From Clostridiales bacterium (GTDB lineage: Bacteria > Bacillota > Clostridia > Oscillospirales > Acutalibacteraceae), in assembly GCA_022791355.1 (NCBI GenBank), contig JAAVYX010000245.1, positions 1 to 38,023 of the forward strand: a stretch of DNA of 38,023 nt, written 5' to 3'. Every line of letters begins with the position of its first letter. Position 1 is the first letter of the stretch. Positions 23,734 to 31,216 of the stretch are shown one piece after another. The notes below the pieces were generated by a model. It had not been told where the DNA came from and ran no database searches. It was given only the letters and a program-made list of their open reading frames with translations. The translations under genes were made by a program, and so were the position numbers.

Positions 23734-23753
23734 CCGGCGATAGAAATCGCCGG
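23734..23753 (-). promoter_or_regulatory. Perfect hairpin just after the operon promoter
   Basis: CCGGCGAT and its complement form an 8-bp stem with a 4-nt loop, located 15 bp downstream of the -10 box. It may be an operator palindrome or a 5' mRNA-stabilising stem; no T-run follows. Confidence 0.4.
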
Positions 23754-23767
23754 TTTCGTATAATACA

Positions 23768-23797
23768 AATATACCGCATTTTTATGCAGTTTGTCAA
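23768..23797 (-). promoter_or_regulatory. Promoter of the ABC transport operon
   Basis: On the minus strand TTGACA (23797-23792) is followed by TATATT (23773-23768) after 18 bp, or GTATAT after 17 bp. It lies about 230 bp before the solute-binding protein start and just after the end of a GH76 gene. Confidence 0.7.
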
Positions 23798-23804
23798 GAC
23801 AGGA

Positions 23805-25058
23805 TTACGAAATATATCCCATTTTATTTAAAGCGGCCAAACTTTCCAGCAGGGCCAAGCCGCTGGATTGTACCTGGAGCTCTACCGGTTTACGGGGCTT
23901 GGCGCTCCACATTTTACCGCAAATTGGCTCTTCCTCACTGGGAATATTGGCCCATAGGGCCTCCCCGTTTCTCTCCAGCACCTTACAATATTTCTCTCGA
24001 TTGACAGGTGTCGTCATAATGAGCTGGGTTAAATAGCGGCAGAATATGCCCTTAAAGGCGCCGCCGTCTCCCCCGCCCTCCGAGCGAAGGATCCCGCCCT
24101 GCTCCAGCATGGTATTCAATGCGTAGTCGGCGGTGCGAACCGCCGTGTTTATGTAGGACTGATCCTGAGTGATGTTATAAAGCTCCACGCAGGAGCCGAT
24201 GTATACGCCCTGGCAATAGGTAAACTGCCAGTCTTTATCGATCTTACCGTTATTTTGGCGGTTGATGCCGTCCCACACAAGGCCGGTTTCGGGGTCTACC
24301 AGCGTATCGGTCCACCATTCGAAAATCTGAAGCGCCATGTCCAGATATCGCTGTTCGCCGGTATATTGGTAAAGCCGCGCCGCCAAAATGCAGGCCGGGC
24401 CATTGGACGGTGAATTGCGGTAATTGAGCTGATCCTTTTTCCAAGCGATCCCGCCGCTGATAAGGTTCCAGGCGGACATAACGGTCTCATATAATAAGTC
24501 TATGTCGCCGCGAAGGTCTTCATCCCCCGTGGCCCGATAGAGTCGAAAAGCCGCGTTGGCCATCCAGCCCATATCGTCGAAAAAATCGTTGGTCATATGA
24601 TTGCCGTTGCGCTTTTTCACCGCCGCTATCAGCTCTTTCGCCTGCTGGGCATAAGCCGGGTCGCCGGTCCGAATATAAGCGTCCACAATGGAATCCAGAA
24701 CCTGCGCCTGAATCCAATAATGAAAGGCCTGATTATCGCTGAGCGGATACTTGTTCTGATACATATTGTATTCGCCGAAAAATTTTTCCCGCATAAAGGA
24801 ATGGGTCATATCCGCCCGCTTCTCCCAAATTCCCTTTTCGGCTTCCTCCCGCAGGGGCAGGGTTTTCACAAGGTTGATCTGCACCGTACTGGTGGTATCG
24901 GCGGCTTTTGATGACGCGGCGCCGTCCGTCCCCTGCTTCGGGTCGCAGCCGGCCAAGGCGGTAACAATAAGGGTCAAAGCCAGCAGAAGGGAAAGCAGTC
25001 CCTTTGTCTTACGCGTAGAAAGCATCGAAAGGGAGGTGCGAGGATTTTGATCGGTCAT
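23805..25058 (-). CDS. GH76 family alpha-1,6-mannanase-like lipoprotein (more divergent)
   Basis: The 417-residue protein has a lipoprotein signal (LLLALTLIVTALAGC) and a GH76 alpha/alpha barrel. The paired acidic active-site motif is DFFDDMGWMANAAFRLY (family nucleophile and acid/base Asp-Asp). Typical repeats follow: GGIAWKKDQLNYRNSPSN, ARLYQYTGEQRYLDMALQIFEWW, FTYCQGVYIGSCVELYNITQ. GH76 enzymes cut alpha-1,6-linked mannan backbones. It is the most divergent of the four GH76 proteins here. The longer frame begins at a TTG within the ribosome site; ATG 25058 lies 10 nt after AGGAG. The transport operon promoter starts immediately downstream. Confidence 0.85.
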   Translation of the reverse strand: MTDQNPRTSLSMLSTRKTKGLLSLLLALTLIVTALAGCDPKQGTDGAASSKAADTTSTVQINLVKTLPLREEAEKGIWEKRADMTHSFMREKFFGEYNMYQNKYPLSDNQAFHYWIQAQVLDSIVDAYIRTGDPAYAQQAKELIAAVKKRNGNHMTNDFFDDMGWMANAAFRLYRATGDEDLRGDIDLLYETVMSAWNLISGGIAWKKDQLNYRNSPSNGPACILAARLYQYTGEQRYLDMALQIFEWWTDTLVDPETGLVWDGINRQNNGKIDKDWQFTYCQGVYIGSCVELYNITQDQSYINTAVRTADYALNTMLEQGGILRSEGGGDGGAFKGIFCRYLTQLIMTTPVNREKYCKVLERNGEALWANIPSEEEPICGKMWSAKPRKPVELQVQSSGLALLESLAALNKMGYIS

Positions 25059-25096
25059 GTCAGCGCTTCTCCTCAAAAGACGAATACCTGCGTCAA

Positions 25097-25130
25097 AAGG
25101 GACGCCCGGCCGTTGTGGCCGGGCGCCACC
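25097..25130 (-). terminator. Terminator/attenuator after the lipoprotein solute-binding protein gene
   Basis: A perfect 9-bp GC-rich stem (CGCCCGGCC and complement, 5-nt loop) with further pairing is followed on the minus strand by CCCTTTTG and on the plus strand by TTTTTG. The GH76 gene starts only about 40 bp beyond, so read-through is probably partial. Confidence 0.75.
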
Positions 25131-25164
25131 TTTTTGCTAAATCGCCAAATTTTTATTTGATTCC

Positions 25165-26547
25165 TTACTGGCCGGTTTTGCCGAGAACATCCTTCTGATA
25201 GTCCTCATACAGCTTCATACCGACCTTCTGGATATAGGCCAAACCGTCGGTAACGGTTGTCTCGCCGCTGATGATCTCGGAACACTTGGTTTCCAGAGCC
25301 TTCTCCCAGTTGGAGTTGATGGGCGCGTTGACCGGACGAGAGATGGAAATCTTGTCATAGATTTCCTCGCGCGTCATCAGAATCTCCTGGATATCCTTGC
25401 GGCAGTTCTCCAGATATTTATCGAAAAGGGCCTGCTTAGAGGGCTTATGCACCTGGTAAACAGGTACCCAAGTCTCGGGATTATCCAGAGCGGTCTTAGC
25501 CTGGATGGCGGCCGAGCCGTCGGTTACAGCCCAGCGGGCGACCAGCCAGCCGCCGTCGGGGTTCTTGCAGCCCTTGGGGATACCATACCACTGCCAGGCA
25601 TAACCGGCGATGGCGGGATCGCCTTCCTTCTCGTCGGGCTTGGGCATGGGAGCGATACCAGTCTTGAAGCTGTTGACCATGTTCTGGGCATAGCCGGTAT
25701 CGGCAATCGCCATACCGACGTTGCCCTCTTCCCATTTGACCTCGCCGGGCAGCTTATCGGCGCCGCCGAAGGAGGCCGGGAAGGACTTCAAGAACTCCAT
25801 GACGTTTTTCATCTCGTCAGTATTGATGTCCGGCTTACCGGTCAGCGGATCCTGGTAGGTAGTGCCGTAGGTCAAACGCCAGTGCTGGAACCACCAGCCG
25901 TAGGAGGTGAAGCCGGCCTGGCTCAGCATGCCGTTGGCGTCGGTCTTATTCAGCTTGGCGGCCATGGTCTTCATCTCAGACCAAGTGGCCGGCGGGGTTT
26001 CGGGATCTAGGCCGTTAGCGTCGAACAGATCCTTGTTCCAGACCAAGCAGGCCACGGAAACGTCGGTATACAGGCCGTAAATATGCTGCTGGCCGTCCTT
26101 GCCCTCATACTTTACGAACATGTCGTACCAGTCGGGCAGATCGCTCTTCTTATAAGCGGGGTCCTTGTCAAAATAGTCATCCAGCGAAACGATCAAATCG
26201 CGGCCCACAGCCTCGCCGAGAGGCGCTTGGGCAGCATTGTTGGTATAGAACATATCGGGCTGGGTGCCGGCCTGAATGGCGGCCGCCAGGGTCATCAGGC
26301 TGTGGTCGGAGGAGGTGGAGTGGTCCAGAACGATGTCCGGATTATCCCGTTCAAAGTTCTGGTAGTAGTCCTCGCCGAATGCTCCCCAAATGGTCACATT
26401 TTTGTTTTCTGGCATAAACTCTTCCATATTGCCGGTGTTGCCGCTGGAGCCATTGTCGTTGTTGCCACCGCAGGAGGAAGCCATAATTCCTGCGCTGACA
26501 ATCATGGCCGCACAAAGCAGCGCGCTGATGATTCTCTTTTTGGTCAC
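25165..26547 (-). CDS. Lipoprotein sugar ABC transporter substrate-binding protein (family 1)
   Basis: The 460-residue protein has a lipoprotein signal peptide (KKRIISALLCAAMIVSAGIMASSC) and a Gly/Asn/Ser linker. The family 1 binding fold follows: NVTIWGAFGEDYYQNFERDNP, a first lobe with QAGTQPDMFYTNN, the hinge region VSVACLVWNKDLFDANGLDP, and GGWLVARWAVTDGSAA late in the second lobe. It captures oligosaccharides at the cell surface for a CUT1 permease pair, probably one of the two pairs in the downstream operon. An ATG at 26556 sits directly on the AAAGGG site; GTG 26547 lies 9 nt after it and is the likely start. Confidence 0.92.
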   Translation of the reverse strand: MTKKRIISALLCAAMIVSAGIMASSCGGNNDNGSSGNTGNMEEFMPENKNVTIWGAFGEDYYQNFERDNPDIVLDHSTSSDHSLMTLAAAIQAGTQPDMFYTNNAAQAPLGEAVGRDLIVSLDDYFDKDPAYKKSDLPDWYDMFVKYEGKDGQQHIYGLYTDVSVACLVWNKDLFDANGLDPETPPATWSEMKTMAAKLNKTDANGMLSQAGFTSYGWWFQHWRLTYGTTYQDPLTGKPDINTDEMKNVMEFLKSFPASFGGADKLPGEVKWEEGNVGMAIADTGYAQNMVNSFKTGIAPMPKPDEKEGDPAIAGYAWQWYGIPKGCKNPDGGWLVARWAVTDGSAAIQAKTALDNPETWVPVYQVHKPSKQALFDKYLENCRKDIQEILMTREEIYDKISISRPVNAPINSNWEKALETKCSEIISGETTVTDGLAYIQKVGMKLYEDYQKDVLGKTGQ

Positions 26548-26559
26548 GCTTAACATCCC

Positions 26560-26980
26560 TTTCTAAAATTTATCAATCAACCGATCCGTCTCGGCAGATA
26601 CCAAAACAAATGACAAGCTTCCCCTCTGCCGCTATGCGGCCGCGCCAGGAAAACGGCTGGCAAGGCTGCGTCTGTCATCCAGTAAAACTGAAGAGCCGCT
26701 TATAAAAGCTTGCCGAACCCGTCTTAAACAAACAGTCAAAAAGAGGCCGTCGCTTCTTGGGCCGGAACGCCTTTGCCCTGCAAGACGCATAAACGCATAG
26801 CCAAAATCTGTTCCGACGTCCTGATGGCGCGCGCCACTATAGCGCTTCCCGCCAGGGTCGCCTCCAGAGGTTTGCCAAGGGCCAAACCGGGAGGCCTCAA
26901 GGATAAGGGTATAAAGCCTTGTGAAAATTCAGGCTGAAAGCATACTTTCTATGGCCGGCCGTTCCTTCTAAATTTGCGCC
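26560..26980. other. Gene-free stretch between GH76 and solute-binding protein genes
   Basis: No gene is supportable in about 420 bp. An imperfect stem at about 26861-26895 (CCTCC with GGAGG, inner GGTTTG with CAAACC) lies roughly 90 bp after the GH76 stop and has no T-run. I see no confident promoter for the solute-binding protein gene, although the gap length suggests one. Confidence 0.5.
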
Positions 26981-26981
26981 T

Positions 26982-28256
26982 CTACTGCGCCGTCCCGTCT
27001 CCATGGGCATTCTTCCAATTTTGGAGCATCAGCAGCACGCGGGCGTTGCCGGACTGATTGAGTAAATCCGGGTTTGTGATAACGCCTACCTCTGTGCGCT
27101 TCTTCCACTCAGAATCCAGGAAGCCCCGGAAATCCTTATTGACCGAGCAGGCATGGGCCAGCGCCGTCAAAAAGCTTTTTACATACTTGGGCTCGGAAGG
27201 GTCCGACGCATAGAGCTTTATGTAGCCCTTCAGCAGAGAGGACTGGAACCAGGGATTGTTTTCTCCCGTCGCATAATAAGACTGGGCGGGATCGTCCCGC
27301 GTGATCTCGCCGCCGAAGAAATTGTAGGCGGCCTCGGCCATGGTTTTCGCGTCGGTTAGATAATCCGCCTTGCCCGTTATATCATAAAGCATGGCGGCTG
27401 AGGCGATCATATTGCCGGTATTGTAGGTAAAACGATTTTTATTAATGCTGCCCGAATCCACCATGATATGATCCCACATGACCTTGCTTTGAGGGTCCAT
27501 CAAGGTCTTCTTGGTCCAATCGTAAAGCTTGACCGCCCAATCCAAATACTTTTGCTCCTGGGTAAGCTTATAGAGCTCGGCGGATGCCAAAGCCAAAGGC
27601 GCATTGATGCAGGTGTTTTTACAGGCCTTGTCGGTGCCTATATCGTCCTCTTTCCAGTAGACGCCGCCGCCCTGTTTATCGTCCCAGCCGGAATAGCAGA
27701 ATTCGATGGTCCCCTTGGCGTTATCCAGCCATTTCTGATCGCCTAAGAGGGTATAGGCGTGAATAAATTCCAAAACGACCCAAACGTCGTCGTCATAGAA
27801 GCATTCGGCCTTGCTGGAAACGGGGACACACTGATATACCTGCAAACCGTCGGTCCGCCACTGGGTTCTGTAGTGCTCTACATTCTCCAGGACCTTGACA
27901 TATTCCTCCCGCACGGTCTCATCGTCAGGGCGCAGGGCGAACCATTCGCCGCAGGCCTCCATGTATGACGCATACCCCCACAAAGTAACCGAATCGTCCT
28001 TACTTTGTTCGCTCTTCATCCGGTCATCCAGCTTCCAGAAGCTGCTTTTAAAATACTTCATGACAGCTTCGCCGCGGTCGCCGTAGCCATTGAAATTTTG
28101 AAAATCGGTTATGGCGGTTTCGCTGCTCGTCGCATCGGCGGAGGTCAAATCAGAGGCTTCCGCACTGCTGGACCCCTGCTCGCCCGAAGGCCCGCAGGCC
28201 GCCGTACTAAGGGCAAGCAGCGCGGATATACCAACCGCAGTTAACTTTTTAAACAG
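26982..28256 (-). CDS. GH76 family alpha-1,6-mannanase-like lipoprotein with probable CTG start
   Basis: The frame encodes 424 residues when started at CTG 28256. It then gives a lipoprotein signal peptide (FKKLTAVGISALLALSTAAC), a Ser/Ala linker and a GH76 barrel. The active-site motif is ECFYDDDVWVVLEF; other hallmarks are GGGVYWKEDD, KNTCINAPLALASAELY and RFTYNTGNMIASAA. The CTG stands 9 nt after AAAGGGG, the same spacing as GTG in the next gene. The nearby ATG is only 2 nt from the site and stops after four codons. A TTG at 28148 would discard the signal peptide. It should be anchored on the membrane outer face and cleave alpha-1,6-mannan. It is closely related to the protein at 30111-31193. 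Confidence 0.87.
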   Translation of the reverse strand: MFKKLTAVGISALLALSTAACGPSGEQGSSSAEASDLTSADATSSETAITDFQNFNGYGDRGEAVMKYFKSSFWKLDDRMKSEQSKDDSVTLWGYASYMEACGEWFALRPDDETVREEYVKVLENVEHYRTQWRTDGLQVYQCVPVSSKAECFYDDDVWVVLEFIHAYTLLGDQKWLDNAKGTIEFCYSGWDDKQGGGVYWKEDDIGTDKACKNTCINAPLALASAELYKLTQEQKYLDWAVKLYDWTKKTLMDPQSKVMWDHIMVDSGSINKNRFTYNTGNMIASAAMLYDITGKADYLTDAKTMAEAAYNFFGGEITRDDPAQSYYATGENNPWFQSSLLKGYIKLYASDPSEPKYVKSFLTALAHACSVNKDFRGFLDSEWKKRTEVGVITNPDLLNQSGNARVLLMLQNWKNAHGDGTAQ

Positions 28257-28312
28257 AACGCATAACCCCTTTCAAAATTTCAAGGACAGTTTCACAAAAC
28301 CTGTATTCTCAG

Positions 28313-28350
28313 ATATTGTCCTGGGACAGGGATCTGTCCCAGGACAATAT
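28313..28350. repeat. Perfect 16-bp inverted repeat between two GH76 genes
   Basis: ATATTGTCCTGGGACA (28313-28328) and its exact complement (28335-28350) enclose a 6-nt loop. It lies about 35 bp after the stop of the upstream GH76 gene. No T-run follows on the minus strand, so it may stabilise mRNA ends or act as an operator rather than a terminator. Confidence 0.6.
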
Positions 28351-28386
28351 GACTGATATGGCATGAATTTTTCCAGCAGGAATAAC

Positions 28387-30027
28387 TTAGTCGGGAATGC
28401 GGTCAAAGTCCCGGTTGTTCTTTAGGAACTCGGCGCACATGTACATCATACGTGCGGCGGAGCCTTGACTGGTAGGCGTAATATTATTCAGGGTAGGCGC
28501 GTCGCCGTTTCTGAAGTCGGGATTGATAAATCCGTCGATACGTCCGGCGTTTACCGCGCCTACGGCTACCGCGTTCAGCGCAACGCGGGCATATTTCGGC
28601 TCAGCCTGTTTATCCACAGCCTTCTCTACATTGTAAAGCTCAAAAATTCCCTTGACCAGATTGCTGCGGAACCAGCAGCGGTTGGCGTCGCCCTGAGGGC
28701 TGATGGAAGCGAAATAATAACCCTGCGCGCCTTCCGGGGCGTCCTCGCCGCTGGCGCGGATCTTCATCCGTTCGGAGAAGAAGTTCTTCATGCTGCCATC
28801 GGCCAGCTTGCGAGCGGCTTCGTGATAATCCGCTTCGCCCGACATCTGATAAATCTTAGCGCCGGCGCCGATCATACAACCGGTATTGTAGGCATAGAGC
28901 GAGCCGTCCAACTGATAGTTGCCCTTATCGCTGAAGAACCACTTATCCTGGATCAGATCCTTATTCTTATCCCAAAGATTATCCTTCACCCAATTAAAAG
29001 CGTCCTTCGCATGGTTGAGATAGCTTTCGTCGGCCTGGCCGCCCTCCTTGAGAACCTCATACATCTCGGCCGCCGCCCAGGCATAGGGGGCGTTGATACA
29101 GGCGTTCTTCTGGGGCTTTTCGCCTCCCTCGGTACCGGGACGCATCCACCAAATACCGCCGTTCATGGCTTTTTCGGTATCCCAGCTCTCCCAGATAAAG
29201 TTCAGGTTCCGTTTAGCCAAGGTCAGATACTCAGGGCTCTTGAGTAGCTTATAAGCGTTTATCCATTCCAGCGCGATCCAGACGTTATCGTCATTGAAGA
29301 TCTGGGCAGGGCCGCCGCCCTGTACGCAGGCTAGACCTATAGAAGTGGAAGAATTATACCGGTTATCCGTAAACCGGGTCACGTTCTTTAAGAGTTTCTC
29401 ATACTCGCCCTTAGACTGATAGATGTTGGGAGACTCAAAGGAAACGCGGGCGCCCACGCCTTCCATATAGGCGCCATAGGGCCACAGAGTGGTACCGTTA
29501 AAGGTATCGCCAAAATCCTTTAGGTTATCAGCCAGGTTGGTGCCGTTGGCACGCCAGAAGCCGCCTTCAGTAGGATTGTTTCTGTTCATATTCCGAGAGG
29601 TAGCGCTGATGATAGCGTCACCCACCGACTTGTAATCCCGATACTCGTCATAGAAAAACTCATAGGGATTCCCGCCGCTGGAGGGGTCCGAAGGGCCGGG
29701 AATGTCCATGCTGGTGGAGGGAGGAATGACTGAGCTACTGCCGCCGCCGCTAGTAGTGACAACGATAGGCCGCTTAATGAGTTTATAGGGGAACTTAGCG
29801 GCGGTAGGCGAACTAGGCCGCGAGGGCGTCGACGGCTTGGAGGTGGTGGTAGCCGCGCTGGTCGTGGTGGTCGACGCCTTGGAGGGAGTGGACGCCTTGC
29901 TCTGGACAGACGTGGTAGTCTCCGGCTCGGAGCTGTCGTCCGGCACTTGCTCTTCATAATAGCATCCCGCGCCAACAGACAGCATCATGGCCGCAGCCAG
30001 CAAAGCTGTAAGAATACGTTTACGCAT
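28387..30027 (-). CDS. GH76 family alpha-1,6-mannanase-like lipoprotein with long Ser/Thr linker
   Basis: The 546-residue protein has a lipoprotein signal (RKRILTALLAAAMMLSVGAGC), a Ser/Thr/Pro-rich linker at about residues 28-120 (STPSKASTTTTSAATTTSKP), then a GH76 barrel. Motifs are QIFNDDNVWIALEWINAY (active-site Asp pair), GGIWWM, KNACINAPYAWAAAEMY and LYAYNTGCMIGAGAKIY. The linker would hold the enzyme away from the membrane, through the wall, which suits attack on large mannan. ATG 30027 lies 8 nt after AGGAG; the longer frame has no site. It belongs to the co-directed mannan gene cluster. Confidence 0.9.
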   Translation of the reverse strand: MRKRILTALLAAAMMLSVGAGCYYEEQVPDDSSEPETTTSVQSKASTPSKASTTTTSAATTTSKPSTPSRPSSPTAAKFPYKLIKRPIVVTTSGGGSSSVIPPSTSMDIPGPSDPSSGGNPYEFFYDEYRDYKSVGDAIISATSRNMNRNNPTEGGFWRANGTNLADNLKDFGDTFNGTTLWPYGAYMEGVGARVSFESPNIYQSKGEYEKLLKNVTRFTDNRYNSSTSIGLACVQGGGPAQIFNDDNVWIALEWINAYKLLKSPEYLTLAKRNLNFIWESWDTEKAMNGGIWWMRPGTEGGEKPQKNACINAPYAWAAAEMYEVLKEGGQADESYLNHAKDAFNWVKDNLWDKNKDLIQDKWFFSDKGNYQLDGSLYAYNTGCMIGAGAKIYQMSGEADYHEAARKLADGSMKNFFSERMKIRASGEDAPEGAQGYYFASISPQGDANRCWFRSNLVKGIFELYNVEKAVDKQAEPKYARVALNAVAVGAVNAGRIDGFINPDFRNGDAPTLNNITPTSQGSAARMMYMCAEFLKNNRDFDRIPD

Positions 30028-30110
30028 AGCTGAATCTCCTTTTCCTCTTGATAAATGTGTATATTCCATCGCTCCACGCCTGGAGCATTATGCGCGTGAA
30101 AGACAAAGCC

Positions 30111-31193
30111 TTATTTGCCGTAGGTGTCCTTCCAGGTCTGCACATCGAAGAGCACCCGAACCGTGCCCGACTGATCGAGAATATGCACCTGATCGTCCGC
30201 CATGTCCTTGGATTTCCAATCCTTGTGCACATAGCCGCTGGCGTTCTTGGTATTCTGTACGCAGTAAGAAACGGCCGAGGCAAAGCTCTCGATATATTCA
30301 TCGTTGGGGTCGAAGGGATACAAAGCCATATAACCGTCCAACAACCAGGTCATAAACCAGGGATTGGGGTCGGTGAAATGATAGTCGCCCTTTTCATCCC
30401 AGGAGCCGAAGCCGCCGTTTAAGGCCGACATAGCGGTATTTTTCGCATCGGTCAGATACTTTTCCTCTCGGGTAATATCGTAAAGATGCGCCGCCGCGCC
30501 AATCATGCAGCCGGTATTGTATGTAAACTTCCACTCCTGGATCTTGCCTTCCAAATTGATGTTGTCCCAATACAGATAATCGCTGGGGTCCATCAAATTC
30601 TTCTTGGTCCAGTCGTAAAGCTTAACGGCCCAATCCAGATATTTCTGGTTCTTGGTCTCCTTATAGAGCTGGGCGGAAACCTTGGCCAGAGGCGCGTTGA
30701 TACAGGTATTTTTACTGGATTTGTCATTTTCCTGCCAGTAGACGCCGCCGCCCAGCTTTTCATCCCAGCCGGAATAGCAGAACTCGGTCACTCGTTCGGC
30801 CAGCTTTAAAAAGCGCTTATCCTTTAGAATATGAGAGGCGTTGAGATAAATAATAGCGATCCAAACGTTGTCGTCATAGAAAATGTCGCCGCCGCCGCCG
30901 TTGGCGGCCGCATAGGCCAGATGCCCGTCTTCGCGGCAAACGGTATAGGGGAGAATACCCATCAGCGTATCCAAATACATCTGCTTGGCCTTTTCACAGG
31001 TGGGATAATTCTCCAGCTGAGCGGCCACAGCTTCCACATGTCCGCCATAGGGCCAGAGAAAGGCCTTGGCGGTTCCAATCAGCTTTTCCTTTCCGAAATA
31101 GCCCACCGGATCCCAAAAATCCTTGCGGATGGCGGCCAGTAACTCATGACCGGCAGCCTTGAAATCAAAGTTTAAACAATCAGCGTGACCCAT
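30111..31193 (-). CDS. GH76 family alpha-1,6-mannanase-like protein without signal peptide (cytoplasmic)
   Basis: The 360-residue protein is a bare GH76 barrel with no signal peptide or lipobox, starting MGHADCLNFDFKAAGHELL. Active-site motif DIFYDDNVWIAIIYLNA carries the Asp pair; GGGVYWQENDKSSKNTCINA and FTYNTGCMIGAAAHLYDIT follow. It is very similar to the lipoprotein GH76 at 26982 (for example YLDWAVKLYDWTKK in both), pointing to gene duplication. It probably trims imported alpha-1,6-manno-oligosaccharides next to the GH125 enzyme, whose gene ends 23 bp upstream. AAGGA precedes the ATG by about 12 nt. Confidence 0.88.
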   Translation of the reverse strand: MGHADCLNFDFKAAGHELLAAIRKDFWDPVGYFGKEKLIGTAKAFLWPYGGHVEAVAAQLENYPTCEKAKQMYLDTLMGILPYTVCREDGHLAYAAANGGGGDIFYDDNVWIAIIYLNASHILKDKRFLKLAERVTEFCYSGWDEKLGGGVYWQENDKSSKNTCINAPLAKVSAQLYKETKNQKYLDWAVKLYDWTKKNLMDPSDYLYWDNINLEGKIQEWKFTYNTGCMIGAAAHLYDITREEKYLTDAKNTAMSALNGGFGSWDEKGDYHFTDPNPWFMTWLLDGYMALYPFDPNDEYIESFASAVSYCVQNTKNASGYVHKDWKSKDMADDQVHILDQSGTVRVLFDVQTWKDTYGK

Positions 31194-31216
31194 CGGTTTG
31201 CACCGTCCTTCATCTC

